Assembly (NCBI RefSeq): GCF_009799805.1
Contig: NZ_CP047050.1
Coordinates: forward strand, 1,874,001-1,938,000
Length of the DNA: 64,000 bases
Origin: Myroides phaeus
GTDB taxonomy: Bacteria > Bacteroidota > Bacteroidia > Flavobacteriales > Flavobacteriaceae
Direction of reading: 5' to 3'
Shown: piece after piece, positions 1-9,256 of the stretch
Numbering within the stretch: position 1 is the first letter of the stretch
How the letters are laid out: the number at the start of each line of letters is the position of its first letter
The notes under the pieces: generated by a model
Told to the model about the DNA's origin: nothing
Seen by the model: only the letters and a program-made list of their open reading frames with translations
Databases searched by the model: none
Position numbers and translations under genes: made by a program

Positions 1-1382
1 CTCCTATCGTTGATGGTGCATACCAATCAGGATGTCACACTGCATCAGTTTGGGATAAAAAAGCGCAAGCTAACATCCCTAAATTAATGAAATTTATGAA
101 TGACTTCGGATTGATCACAGCACGTGACCCTAAAGGAGAATATCATTCAATGACTGACGTTATTCACAAAGTATTAAACGACATTACTATTGACGATTGG
201 GCTATCATTATTGGTGGTGACTCTCACACAAGAATGTCTAAAGGTGTTGCTTTTGGAGCGGATTCAGGTACAGTAGCTCTTGCTTTAGCTACAGGAGAGG
301 CGTCTATGCCAATTCCAGAATCTGTAAAAGTTACATTTAAAGGAGAGATGAAATCTCATATGGATTTCCGTGATGTGGTTCACGCTACTCAATCTCAAAT
401 GTTGAAACAATTTGGTGGTGAAAACGTATTCCAAGGTAGAATTATCGAGGTTCATATCGGTACTCTTTTGGCTGACCAAGCGTTTACATTTACTGACTGG
501 ACTGCTGAGATGAAAGCGAAAGCGTCTATCTGTATTTCTCAAGATGACACGTTAATCGAGTCTTTAGAGATTGCTAAAAACCGTATCCAAATCATGATTG
601 ATAAAGGTATGGATAACAAAAACCACGTATTACAAGGTTTAATTAATAAAGCGAATAAGAGAATCGAAGAGATTAAATCTGGTGATAAACCAGCTTTAGC
701 TCCAGATGCTAATGCTAAATATTATGCTGAAGTAGTGGTTGATTTAGACATCATCGAGCAACCAATGATTGCTGACCCAGATGTTAACAATGACGATATT
801 TCTAAACGTTATACACACGATACTATTAGAGAGCTTTCTTTCTACGGTGGAGATAAAAAAGTAGATTTAGGATTCGTAGGATCTTGTATGGTTCACAAAG
901 ATGACTTAAAAATTGTTTCTCAAATGCTTAAAAACATTGAAAAACAAAATGGTGAAGTTAAATTTAACGCACCTTTAGTTGTTGCTGCACCTACTTACAA
1001 CATCATTGACGAGTTAAAAGCTGAAGGAGATTGGGAATATTTACAAAAATACTCTGGTTTCGAATTTAGCGACCTTTTACCTAAAAACAATGCTCGTACA
1101 GAATATGAAAATATTATGTATTTAGAGCGTCCTGGTTGTAACTTATGTATGGGTAACCAAGAGAAAGCTGCAAAAGGAGATACAGTAATGGCTACTTCAA
1201 CTCGTTTGTTCCAAGGACGTGTAGTTGAAGATTCAGAACGCAAAAAAGGAGAGTCTTTATTGGCATCAACTCCAGTTGTAGTTCTTTCAGCTATTTTAGG
1301 TAGAATTCCAACAATTGAAGAGTATAAAGCTTCAGTAGAAGGAATTAACTTAACAAAATTTGCTCCTATTTCAACTAAGTAA
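1..1382 (+). CDS. acnB: Aconitate hydratase B, C-terminal part (partial at left edge)
   Basis: Bifunctional aconitase of the AcnB type (citrate to isocitrate, also 2-methylisocitrate dehydration), a cytoplasmic TCA-cycle enzyme. The reading frame is open from base 3, so the gene begins before the window. About 460 of the usual 900 or so residues are present. Seen in the sequence: the GGDSHTRMSKG segment, a GSCMVHKDD segment carrying one cluster cysteine, and ERPGCNLCMGNQ carrying the other two [4Fe-4S] cysteines. The gene ends at TAA and is followed at once by a strong hairpin terminator. A second, unrelated-type aconitase follows 850 bases downstream. Identification is firm from the AcnB-specific motifs. 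Confidence 0.95.
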   Translation, partial: PIVDGAYQSGCHTASVWDKKAQANIPKLMKFMNDFGLITARDPKGEYHSMTDVIHKVLNDITIDDWAIIIGGDSHTRMSKGVAFGADSGTVALALATGEASMPIPESVKVTFKGEMKSHMDFRDVVHATQSQMLKQFGGENVFQGRIIEVHIGTLLADQAFTFTDWTAEMKAKASICISQDDTLIESLEIAKNRIQIMIDKGMDNKNHVLQGLINKANKRIEEIKSGDKPALAPDANAKYYAEVVVDLDIIEQPMIADPDVNNDDISKRYTHDTIRELSFYGGDKKVDLGFVGSCMVHKDDLKIVSQMLKNIEKQNGEVKFNAPLVVAAPTYNIIDELKAEGDWEYLQKYSGFEFSDLLPKNNARTEYENIMYLERPGCNLCMGNQEKAAKGDTVMATSTRLFQGRVVEDSERKKGESLLASTPVVVLSAILGRIPTIEEYKASVEGINLTKFAPISTK

Positions 1383-1401
1383 TAGAAAGTAATAAATATA
1401 T

Positions 1402-1439
1402 AAAGCGAGGTAGTCTATACAGATTACCTCGCTTTTTTT
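1402..1439 (+). terminator. Rho-independent terminator after acnB
   Basis: A 14-base stem (AAGCGAGGTAGTCT pairing with AGATTACCTCGCTT, one G-T pair) with a short loop is followed by seven T. It lies 20 bases after the acnB stop and between convergent genes, so it may also end the minus-strand OsmC gene. Confidence 0.85.
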
Positions 1440-1444
1440 ATGGT

Positions 1445-1915
1445 TTATTCTTCGTTAAAGCATTGTGCGTGATGTTCTATTTCAAAATTACAGGAATTAG
1501 CAATAAAGCAGAGTTTGTTAGCTTGAATATGCAGTTGTAATGCTAACGCTTTTTGCGATTCATTTTTGATGCGTACTATCGGATTTAAAACTACTTTGGT
1601 TATACGCCCGCTGCCATCAGCATTTAGTACCAGTGTCGCTTCTGAATTATCTTCATAAGAAAGCACCTCTATATTGTGTTGCTGGCATACGTATAAATAC
1701 GACATCATATGGCACGATGTAAGGGCAGTCAGTAATAAATCTTCCGGATTTAGCAATGTTGGGTCTCCTTTAAAGGCTTTGGCAGCAGAAATCGATAGAA
1801 TCTCTTTTCCTTCTATTTTTATAGTATGGCTTTTGGCATACACCTTTTTGTTTGACTCTTTTAGCTTGTCGGTAGCAATCCAATTTAGTGCTGCTTTAAA
1901 AAGATGTTTGTACAT
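1445..1915 (-). CDS. OsmC family peroxiredoxin-like protein
   Basis: Predicted cytoplasmic thiol-dependent peroxidase of the OsmC/Ohr superfamily, acting on organic hydroperoxides. The 156-residue length is normal. The family signature is visible: NPEDLLLTALTSCHMMSYL with the first redox cysteine, and a second cysteine about 60 residues later in KLCFIANS. It is closest in form to the general OsmC branch rather than to Ohr. It is a single gene converging on acnB. The upstream region is shared divergently with the second aconitase. The physiological substrate cannot be read from the sequence. Confidence 0.88.
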   Translation of the reverse strand: MYKHLFKAALNWIATDKLKESNKKVYAKSHTIKIEGKEILSISAAKAFKGDPTLLNPEDLLLTALTSCHMMSYLYVCQQHNIEVLSYEDNSEATLVLNADGSGRITKVVLNPIVRIKNESQKALALQLHIQANKLCFIANSCNFEIEHHAQCFNEE

Positions 1916-2232
1916 AGTGGTTGTTTTAAATAAGAGGATGAATTCACAAATAGTATTTGCTACCTATGTGTTTTGGTTGGTTAGTTTAGATAAGGAGTGT
2001 GTAATAGTCACCCTTATTAACTTTAGTTTTATTCAAATTTAAACAAAATAGTCAACTAATTGCCTTTTGCAATACCATCCTTAAACTTTGCATTAAAGTA
2101 TTCTTTGCAAACTTAATTTGTTTAAGTAGAATCGTTTTAAATTGAAGGTGTTAGCATTTTTTTAAAATATTAGTATGGAAATAATTAGTAATTTGGGAAG
2201 ACGTAATTAATGTAGAATCAAATAAAATTAAT
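1916..2232. other. Divergent intergenic region, possible aconitase promoter
   Basis: No gene is seen. On the plus strand a TTG at 2088-2090 lies 22 bases before TTAATTTG at 2113-2120, close to the flavobacterial TTG / TAnnTTTG pattern, and could drive the downstream aconitase with a leader of roughly 105 bases. One box position differs from consensus, so this is tentative. Confidence 0.35.
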
Positions 2233-4494
2233 ATGGCTTTTGATATTGAAATGATTAAAAAAGTGTACGATAAAATGCCAGACAGAGTTGAAAAAGCTCG
2301 TCAATTGGTAGGTCGTCCATTAACACTTTCTGAGAAAATTTTATATACGCATTTATGGGAAGGACAACCTTCACAAGCGTTTGAAAGAGGAAAAGATTAT
2401 GTTGACTTTGCTCCAGATAGAGTAGCTTGTCAAGATGCAACTGCACAGATGGCTTTATTGCAATTTATGCACGCTGGAAAAGAGAAAGTAGCTGTACCGA
2501 CAACAGTGCATTGTGACCACTTAATTCAAGCAAAAGTTGGCGCTGCAACAGATTTAAAAGTTGCTGAAACGCAATCTTCAGAAGTATTTAATTTCTTATC
2601 ATCGGTATCAAATAAATACGGAATCGGTTTCTGGAAACCAGGAGCTGGTATTATTCACCAAATTGTTTTAGAGAATTATGCTTTCCCAGGAGGTATGATG
2701 ATTGGTACTGACTCACACACAGTAAATGCTGGTGGTTTAGGTATGTTAGCAATTGGTGTTGGTGGAGCTGATGCTGTTGACGTAATGTCTGGTATGGCTT
2801 GGGAGTTGAAATTCCCTAAATTAATCGGTGTTAAGTTAACGGGTAAATTAAACGGATGGACTGCACCTAAAGATGTTATCTTGAAAGTAGCTGATATTCT
2901 TACTGTAAAAGGAGGAACAGGAGCTATTGTTGAGTATTTCGGTGAAGGAGCTACTTCTATGTCTTGTACTGGTAAAGGTACAATCTGTAATATGGGAGCT
3001 GAAATCGGAGCTACAACTTCTACTTTCGGATATGATGATTCAATGAGAAGATATTTAGCTGCAACAGGTCGTCAGGACGTAGTTGCTGCTGCTGATAAGG
3101 TAGCAGAACACTTAACTGCGGATGCTGAAGTGTATGCTAATCCATCACAATACTTTGATGAGTTAATCGAAATTAACTTGTCTGAATTAGAACCACACAT
3201 CAACGGACCATTTACTCCGGATAGAGGTACTCCAGTTTCTAAAATGAAAGAAGAGGCTGATAAAAACGGATGGCCTTTAAAAGTGGAATGGGGATTAATC
3301 GGATCTTGTACAAACTCTTCTTATGAGGATATGTCAAGAGCGGCTTCTATTGTTGAGCAAGCTGTTAAACACGGTATTACTCCAAAAGCTGAATTTGGTA
3401 TTAACCCAGGTTCTGAGCAAATTCGCTTTACTATTGAAAGAGATGGTATCATTGATACTTTTGAGAAAATGGGAACTAAAGTGTTTACTAACGCTTGTGG
3501 ACCTTGTATCGGACAATGGGATCGTGAGGGAGCTGATAAAGGGGAGAAGAACACAATTGTTCACTCGTTCAACCGTAACTTCTCGAAACGTGCGGATGGT
3601 AACCCAAATACACACGCTTTCGTAACGTCTCCAGAAATGGTGGCTGCTTTAGCAATTGCAGGTGATTTGAGTTTTAACCCTATCACAGATACGTTAATCA
3701 ATGACAACGGAGAAGAGGTGAAATTACTTCCTCCAACAGGTGATGAGTTGCCAAAAAGAGGATTTGATGTAGATGATCCAGGTTATCAAGCACCAGCAGA
3801 AGATGGTTCAAACGTAAAAGTTGAAGTGTCTGCTGATTCTAAACGTCTTCAATTGTTAGAGCCATTTACTCCTTGGGATGGTAAAAATATTACAGGAGCT
3901 AAATTGTTGATTAAGGCTTTTGGTAAATGTACTACTGACCACATTTCTATGGCTGGTCCTTGGTTGCGTTTCCGTGGTCACTTAGACAACATTTCTGACA
4001 ATATGTTAATTGGTGCTGAAAATGCGTTTAACCATTTGACAAACAATGTTAAGAATGAATTAACTGGAGAGTATGGTCCTGTACCTGCTGTTCAAAGAGC
4101 ATACAAAGCGGCTGGTATTCCTACTATTGTAGTGGGTGACCAAAACTACGGAGAAGGATCTTCTCGTGAGCACGCAGCTATGGAGCCTCGCCATTTAGGA
4201 GTTAGAGCGGTATTAGTAAAATCATTTGCTCGTATTCACGAAACTAACTTGAAAAAACAAGGTATGTTAGCATTAACTTTTGCTAATGAAGCAGATTATG
4301 ATAAAATCCAAGAAGACGATACAATCAACTTCTTAGACTTAACTGATTTTGCTCCTGGTAAATCGTTACATATTGAGTTCGTACACGCCGACGGATCTAA
4401 AGATGTAATTGAGGCTAACCATACGTATAATGCAAGTCAAATCGAATGGTTTAAAGCTGGTTCTGCATTAAATTTAATTGCTGCTGGTAAATAG
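2233..4494 (+). CDS. acn: Aconitate hydratase, mitochondrial type
   Basis: TCA-cycle aconitase interconverting citrate and isocitrate through cis-aconitate. The 753-residue length and the N-terminal region resemble mitochondrial aconitase rather than the about 890-residue AcnA or the AcnB fold order. The [4Fe-4S] ligands are visible at C359 (GSCTNSS), C422 and C425 (NACGPCIG), almost the same numbering as in pig-heart aconitase. The C-terminal swivel domain shows [20 protein letters not shown]. It is monocistronic, with its own terminator 30 bases after the stop. With acnB just upstream, the locus encodes two aconitases of different subfamilies in tandem. Confidence 0.93.
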   Translation: MAFDIEMIKKVYDKMPDRVEKARQLVGRPLTLSEKILYTHLWEGQPSQAFERGKDYVDFAPDRVACQDATAQMALLQFMHAGKEKVAVPTTVHCDHLIQAKVGAATDLKVAETQSSEVFNFLSSVSNKYGIGFWKPGAGIIHQIVLENYAFPGGMMIGTDSHTVNAGGLGMLAIGVGGADAVDVMSGMAWELKFPKLIGVKLTGKLNGWTAPKDVILKVADILTVKGGTGAIVEYFGEGATSMSCTGKGTICNMGAEIGATTSTFGYDDSMRRYLAATGRQDVVAAADKVAEHLTADAEVYANPSQYFDELIEINLSELEPHINGPFTPDRGTPVSKMKEEADKNGWPLKVEWGLIGSCTNSSYEDMSRAASIVEQAVKHGITPKAEFGINPGSEQIRFTIERDGIIDTFEKMGTKVFTNACGPCIGQWDREGADKGEKNTIVHSFNRNFSKRADGNPNTHAFVTSPEMVAALAIAGDLSFNPITDTLINDNGEEVKLLPPTGDELPKRGFDVDDPGYQAPAEDGSNVKVEVSADSKRLQLLEPFTPWDGKNITGAKLLIKAFGKCTTDHISMAGPWLRFRGHLDNISDNMLIGAENAFNHLTNNVKNELTGEYGPVPAVQRAYKAAGIPTIVVGDQNYGEGSSREHAAMEPRHLGVRAVLVKSFARIHETNLKKQGMLALTFANEADYDKIQEDDTINFLDLTDFAPGKSLHIEFVHADGSKDVIEANHTYNASQIEWFKAGSALNLIAAGK

Positions 4495-4522
4495 TCATTT
4501 GACAAATACATAAGAATATAAG

Positions 4523-4557
4523 AAGAGATCATCTATAACAGATGGTCTCTTTTTTTT
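4523..4557 (+). terminator. Terminator after the second aconitase
   Basis: AAGAGATCATCT and AGATGGTCTCTT form a 12-base stem with one G-T pair, followed by a run of eight T. Confidence 0.85.
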
Positions 4558-4689
4558 GTCTTAATGGAATTAATGTGCCTTGGTTTATGTATTTTTCTTT
4601 ATAATATGTCTTTGTTTTTTCTATAAGACCAAAAGTGAATCATTTAAAAAGTTTAATTTTACGCAGTTTTAACAAAATGATAAAGAAGT

Positions 4690-6006
4690 ATGGCTAAAGA
4701 AGAAAAGGCTATTGTATTGGCCGTTGATGAAAAACCAAAATTAGGTCAGTGGATACTATTGAGTATTCAACATTTATTTGCCATGTTTGGGGCTACCGTT
4801 TTGGTTCCTGCATTAACAGGTATGAATCCTGCAATTGCCTTAATATCAAGTGGAATTGGTACTTTGGTTTTTATTTTTATTACAAAAGGAAAAGTGCCTT
4901 CTTATTTAGGTTCGTCATTCGCTTTTATTAACCCTATTATCGCAATGAAAGCATTGGAGGCAGATCCTAATTCAGGAATGCCTGTTGGTAGCTTTTTAGT
5001 GGGGAGTTTCCTTGTTGGGGTTGTGTATTCGTTAGTGTCGTTAATCATAGCAAAAGCAGGTACGAATTGGTTGATGAAACTATTACCTCCAATTGTAGTA
5101 GGTCCTGTTATTATGGTTATCGGTCTTGGTTTAGCAAGTACAGCAGTGGGAATGGTTACTAATAATCCGGCTGGAGAGTATGATTTGAATTATGTGTTGA
5201 TTGGATTAGTAACGCTTTCAATTACGATTATTACGGCTATTTTTACAAGAGGATTTTTAAGTGTTATTCCCGTATTAGTAGGAATAATCGGAGGATATAC
5301 TTTTGCTTCTATAATGGGAGTTGTACATTTTGAAGCTGTAGCAAATGCTAAGTGGATTGCAGTTCCAGAGTTTATGATGCCTTTTATTGATTATGAACCA
5401 TCTGTTTCTTGGTATGTAATTCTGTTGATGTTACCAGTGGCAATTGTGCCTATTGCAGAGCATATTGGACACCAATTGGTATTGAGTAAAGTAATCGGAA
5501 AAGATTTAATCAAAGAACCAGGGTTAGATAGATCTATGTTAGGAGATGGTGTAGCGACAATGTTGGCATCTTTGATTGGTGGACCACCCAATACGACTTA
5601 TGGAGAAAATATCGGTGTATTAGCCATCACAAGAGCTTTTAGTATTTATATTTTTATCGGGGCAGCGTGTTTTGCTATTCTATTTGGATTCTGTGGAAAG
5701 GTAGCAGCCTTGTTAAGTACTATTCCGTCACCAGTAATGGGGGGAGTATCTATTTTGTTATTCGGTATTATTGCGTCAAGTGGGTTGCGTATGTTGGTAG
5801 AGAATAATGTAGATTTCAAGGTTAAGAGAAACTTGATTATTTCGTCTGTTATTTTAATTATCGGAATTGGAGGAGCAGCTATTCATATTGGAGATTTGTT
5901 TTCATTAGAAGGAATGGCATTAGCGTCTATCATCGGTATTGTTTTGAACTTAGTTTTACCAGGAAGGGAAGAAGTTAAGTTTGATGAGATGTTTAAGGAT
6001 TCTTAA
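4690..6006 (+). CDS. uraA: Uracil permease, NCS2 family
   Basis: Inner-membrane nucleobase:cation symporter of the NCS2 (UraA/PurA) family, predicted to import uracil, possibly xanthine. The 438 residues are almost wholly hydrophobic, consistent with 12-14 membrane segments. Family motifs are visible: QHLFAMFGATVLVPALTG in the first segment, the PSYLGSSFAFINP half-helix segment, the AEHIGHQ segment with the substrate-contacting glutamate, and GGPPNTTYGENIGV. The uracil specificity is inferred from these UraA-like motifs. It is a single gene; no pyrimidine genes are adjacent. Confidence 0.88.
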   Translation: MAKEEKAIVLAVDEKPKLGQWILLSIQHLFAMFGATVLVPALTGMNPAIALISSGIGTLVFIFITKGKVPSYLGSSFAFINPIIAMKALEADPNSGMPVGSFLVGSFLVGVVYSLVSLIIAKAGTNWLMKLLPPIVVGPVIMVIGLGLASTAVGMVTNNPAGEYDLNYVLIGLVTLSITIITAIFTRGFLSVIPVLVGIIGGYTFASIMGVVHFEAVANAKWIAVPEFMMPFIDYEPSVSWYVILLMLPVAIVPIAEHIGHQLVLSKVIGKDLIKEPGLDRSMLGDGVATMLASLIGGPPNTTYGENIGVLAITRAFSIYIFIGAACFAILFGFCGKVAALLSTIPSPVMGGVSILLFGIIASSGLRMLVENNVDFKVKRNLIISSVILIIGIGGAAIHIGDLFSLEGMALASIIGIVLNLVLPGREEVKFDEMFKDS

Positions 6007-6125
6007 AAAGTGTTAAAATTATTATTATATATAATTATTGTTGGTTATACCGCTTGTTTTGTTCTATTTTTAATATTTAGAAGCTTTAGTACTATATTTG
6101 TATAAGTTTATTTTAAGCGATTACT

Positions 6126-6692
6126 ATGAAAGAGAAGAAAAAGGGGAAAGGTTGGATATCTAATATTCTATTTATAATATTTATTGGGGTAGTGTTTTTT
6201 ACGCCACTTGGAACAAGTTTTAAAGTATGGGTAAATCGCCTTGTTGCTATGAGTCCGTCTTTAGAGAAGCAAGAGGATGTGAAGAAGGTGAGTTTTGAAG
6301 ACTGGATAGTTGTTGATGAAGAGGGTAAACCTTTTGATTTTACTACTGTAGAAGGTAAAGTTGTTATTATCAACTTTTGGGCTACGTGGTGTCCTCCTTG
6401 TATTGCTGAGAAACCGAGTTTTCAAGAGCTTTACAACGATTATAAGGATAAGGTAGTATTTATGTTTGTAACGAATGATCCAGTGGATAAGGTGAAAGCG
6501 TTTAAAGAAAAGAATGAATATACTTTACCTGTGTATTATGAAAAGAATAGTGCGCCAACAGAATTATATTCTACATCACTTCCGTCATCGTATGTGATTG
6601 ACAAAAAAGGGAATATTGTGGTTAAGAAATTTAGAGCAGCCGATTGGAATAGCTCTAAGTTTAGAGTTACGTTAGACGAATTGCTGAAATAG
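6126..6692 (+). CDS. TlpA/ResA-like membrane-anchored thioredoxin
   Basis: Periplasmic thiol-disulfide oxidoreductase of the TlpA/ResA group. A lysine-rich N-terminus is followed by one membrane segment (about residues 10-30), then a thioredoxin fold from about residue 60. The redox motif WCPPC is at 88-92 in NFWATWCPPC. A cis-proline-type segment (LPSSYVIDKKG) follows at about 150. Length (188 residues) is usual. Such proteins keep periplasmic or haem-ligating cysteines reduced, but no cytochrome maturation gene is adjacent, so the client is unknown. It ends in a strong terminator. Confidence 0.88.
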   Translation: MKEKKKGKGWISNILFIIFIGVVFFTPLGTSFKVWVNRLVAMSPSLEKQEDVKKVSFEDWIVVDEEGKPFDFTTVEGKVVIINFWATWCPPCIAEKPSFQELYNDYKDKVVFMFVTNDPVDKVKAFKEKNEYTLPVYYEKNSAPTELYSTSLPSSYVIDKKGNIVVKKFRAADWNSSKFRVTLDELLK

Positions 6693-6710
6693 CATTTTAT
6701 ATAGAAAAGA

Positions 6711-6748
6711 AAAAAACCTCTGAGCGTATTGCTTTCAGAGGTTTTTTT
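6711..6748 (+). terminator. Terminator after the TlpA-like gene
   Basis: AAACCTCTGA pairs with TCAGAGGTTT around an 11-base loop, followed by a T run. It sits 18 bases after the stop codon. Confidence 0.85.
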
Positions 6749-6771
6749 GTTTTTAGGGGGAACTGAGGTTT

Positions 6772-6950
6772 CGAAAACGGGGAACCGGTATTTGTGAAAC
6801 GTGATGCGTAAAACGTGAAACGTCTTTATAGATATGTATTATGCATACTTTCGATATGTTTTATAGGGGTAAATATCCGTTCAGTATATCGGTAACCGAG
6901 AACGGGAACCGGTATTTGTGAAACGTGATGCGTAAAACGTGAAACGTCAT
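6772..6950. repeat. Short AACG-word repeats, two copies
   Basis: Two nearly identical blocks of about 50 bases (6772-6823 and 6896-6947) share the order GAACCGGTATTTGTG, AAACGTGATGCGTAAAACG, TGAAACGTC. Two further copies close the downstream tandem duplication (7211-7275 and 7525-7582). Related words recur at 34.05-34.22 kb and, inverted, at 38.88-38.95 kb. They do not encode a credible protein. This is a dispersed intergenic repeat of unknown role. Confidence 0.8.
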
Positions 6951-6970
6951 TGTAATTATCGGTTTGTTTT

Positions 6971-7583
6971 ATCGGTACAGACGCGATACTTCGCGTCTCC
7001 ACATTGCATATATACGCCAAGATATTACGTTGCATTGCGGTATGCGTAGGGGTAAACCTATGTGTTTACCCCATATTAATTATCAATAATTAATCATACA
7101 CATAAGTATCTTGCAGGTTATTTATAAATAAACAAAAGGGGGCGAACACACGGGTTCGCCCGTACGAGCGCGAGATGTGATAATCCAGTCAACATAAATG
7201 ATGTGTCGGCAATCGAAAACCGAAAACGGGGAACTGGTATTTGTGAAACGTGATGCGTAAAACGTGAAACGTCATTGTAATTATCGGTACAGATGTGATA
7301 CTTCACGTCTCCACATTGTATATATGCACCAAAATATTGCGTTGCATTGCGGTATGTGTAGGGGTAAACCTATGTGTTTACCCCATATTAATTATCAATA
7401 ATTAATCATACACATAAATATCTTGCAGGTTGTTTATAAATAAACAAAAGGGGGCGAACACACGGGTTCGCCCGTACGAGCGCGAGATGTGATAATCCAG
7501 TGAACATAAATGATGTATCGGTAATCGAAAACCGAAAATGGGGAACTGGTATTTGTGAAACGTGATGCGTAAAACGTGAAATT
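6971..7583. repeat. 312-bp tandem duplication of a hairpin-rich intergenic element
   Basis: Copy A is 6971-7282 and copy B 7283-7583, with a period of 312 bases and about 5-8% substitutions by eye. Each copy holds three hairpins: AGACGCG/CGCGTCT (copy B AGATGTG/CACGTCT), GGGGTAAAC/GTTTACCCC, and GGGCGAAC/GTTCGCCC. A diverged, inverted copy is at 27.76-27.98 kb. No credible coding frame is present; short open frames cross the hairpins in register with nothing known. Together with 6772-6950 this accounts for the 1-kb gap between the thioredoxin and GAPDH genes. Confidence 0.85.
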
Positions 7584-7635
7584 GAAAACGGGGTACCGAA
7601 AATATGATGTGTAATTGATGCGTATAAATTATAAA

Positions 7636-7672
7636 CAAAAAAAAGCCCGTTGTAACAATTACAACGGGCTTT
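7636..7672 (-). terminator. Terminator of the GAPDH gene
   Basis: A perfect 13-base stem (AAAGCCCGTTGTA with TACAACGGGCTTT) is followed on the minus strand by a long T run. It lies 24 bases after the GAPDH stop. Confidence 0.9.
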
Positions 7673-7695
7673 ATTATATTATAAAAGACTATCTA

Positions 7696-9144
7696 CTAAT
7701 AGTAAGTATAACGTCTAACTTGCGCTACATATTTAGCTAAACGGATAACTTGGTGGCTATAACCATATTCGTTATCATACCAAACGTACATAACAACGTT
7801 TTTACCGTCAGCAGAAACAATAGTTGCTTTACTATCAAAGATAGATGGAGCAGAAGTACCAACGATATCAGAAGATACTAATTCATTGTTGATTGAATAT
7901 TTGATTTGCTCTACTAAATCACCATTTAAAGCTGCTTTACGCATAACTTCGTTTAACTCGTCAACTGAAGTTGTTTTTTCAACTTCTAAGTTTAATACTA
8001 CTAATGAACCATTTGGAACTGGTACACGAATAGCGTTAGAAGTTAATTTACCAGCTAATGATGGTAATGCTTTAGCAACAGCACTTCCAGCACCTGTTTC
8101 AGTAATAACCATGTTTAACGCTGCAGCTCTACCACGACGGTATTTTTTGTGCATATTGTCAACCAAGTTTTGGTCATTTGTGTAAGCGTGGATAGTTTCT
8201 AAGTGTCCTTTTACTACTCCGAAATTATCTTCCATTACTTTAAGAATAGGAGTAATTGCGTTTGTAGTACAAGAAGCAGCTGACCAAATATCAACTTCCT
8301 CTGGGTTGTACTCAGTGTGGTTAACACCGTGTACGATGTTTGGAACACCTTTACCTGGAGCAGTTAATAATACTTTAGAAGCTCCTTTAGCAGTTAAGTG
8401 TCTCTTAAGGTCTTCGTCAGTTTTGAAAGCTCCTGTATTGTCAATGATAAGTGCATTGTCAATATCGTAAGCTGTATAATCAATCTCTTCTGGAGAGTTA
8501 GCAGAAATCATATGAACAGTAGTTCCGTTGATGATTAAAGCATTGTTTTCTGGGTCAGCGATAACTGAACCTTCGAAATCTCCGTGTACAGAGTCATATT
8601 TTAATAAAGAAGCACGTTTTTCTAACAAAGTAGCATCGTTTTTATCACGAGTTACAATTGCTCTTAAACGCATTTGTTGTCCTTTACCGATTTTGTTCAT
8701 TAACTCACGAGCTAATAATCTACCGATACGTCCAAATCCGTATAATACAACGTCTTTTGGTACTAATTCTTCAGTTTCTTTAGCATCTTTTAATTTCGCG
8801 TTTACGAAAGCTAAAGCGTTACTGTGTTGGTTATCTTCTAAGTGGTATTCGTAAGTCAAACGACCGATATCAATTCTTGATGGTGGTAAGTCTGCTTTTT
8901 GAATAGCTTCAGCGATTTCTACTGAATCGAAAATGTTGATTGGTTTTCCAACAAATTTTGCAGCGTATTCGTGTAAGTTGATGATATCGCTTACGCTACG
9001 GTCGATTAGTTGATTACGGAACATTAATAATTCGATAGACTTATCATACCATAAGTCACTAACGATTTTAATGAATTCTACACAAGCCTTTCTGCGGTCT
9101 GCTTGAAATGCTAATTCCTTTTCGTATAAGCTATTGTTCTTCAT
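7696..9144 (-). CDS. gap: Glyceraldehyde-3-phosphate dehydrogenase, long form
   Basis: Glycolytic enzyme oxidising glyceraldehyde-3-phosphate to 1,3-bisphosphoglycerate with NAD(P). The Rossmann motif GFGRIGR is at 136-142 and the catalytic cysteine is C292 in SCTTN, with the usual NAITPI following. At 482 residues it is about 145 longer than the standard enzyme because of an N-terminal extension ahead of the cofactor domain. Such a long form is known in flavobacteria and some other lineages. The substrate-binding segments (GRAAALNMV, WYDNEYGYS) are intact. It is monocistronic with its own promoter and terminator. Confidence 0.93.
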   Translation of the reverse strand: MKNNSLYEKELAFQADRRKACVEFIKIVSDLWYDKSIELLMFRNQLIDRSVSDIINLHEYAAKFVGKPINIFDSVEIAEAIQKADLPPSRIDIGRLTYEYHLEDNQHSNALAFVNAKLKDAKETEELVPKDVVLYGFGRIGRLLARELMNKIGKGQQMRLRAIVTRDKNDATLLEKRASLLKYDSVHGDFEGSVIADPENNALIINGTTVHMISANSPEEIDYTAYDIDNALIIDNTGAFKTDEDLKRHLTAKGASKVLLTAPGKGVPNIVHGVNHTEYNPEEVDIWSAASCTTNAITPILKVMEDNFGVVKGHLETIHAYTNDQNLVDNMHKKYRRGRAAALNMVITETGAGSAVAKALPSLAGKLTSNAIRVPVPNGSLVVLNLEVEKTTSVDELNEVMRKAALNGDLVEQIKYSINNELVSSDIVGTSAPSIFDSKATIVSADGKNVVMYVWYDNEYGYSHQVIRLAKYVAQVRRYTYY

Positions 9145-9172
9145 ATTTAGATTGTGTTGTGATAAATTCCTG

Positions 9173-9203
9173 CAAAAGTCCGTTTTTTTAATGAATTAAT
9201 CAA
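9173..9203 (-). promoter_or_regulatory. Probable GAPDH promoter
   Basis: On the minus strand a TTG (9203-9201) is separated by 20 bases from GACTTTTG (9180-9173), a 7-of-8 match to the Bacteroidetes -7 box TAnnTTTG. Transcription would start about 20 bases before the GAPDH start codon. Confidence 0.45.
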
Positions 9204-9256
9204 ATTCAAAATGACAAATTGGACTTTTTCTTCGATATTTTGGGTGAACATCTATT

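Noticed and set aside
6826..7638. Short minus-strand frames across the duplicated repeat
   Set aside because: They cross conserved hairpins, repeat in register with the duplication, and change frame between copies; their amino-acid text is repeat translation only.
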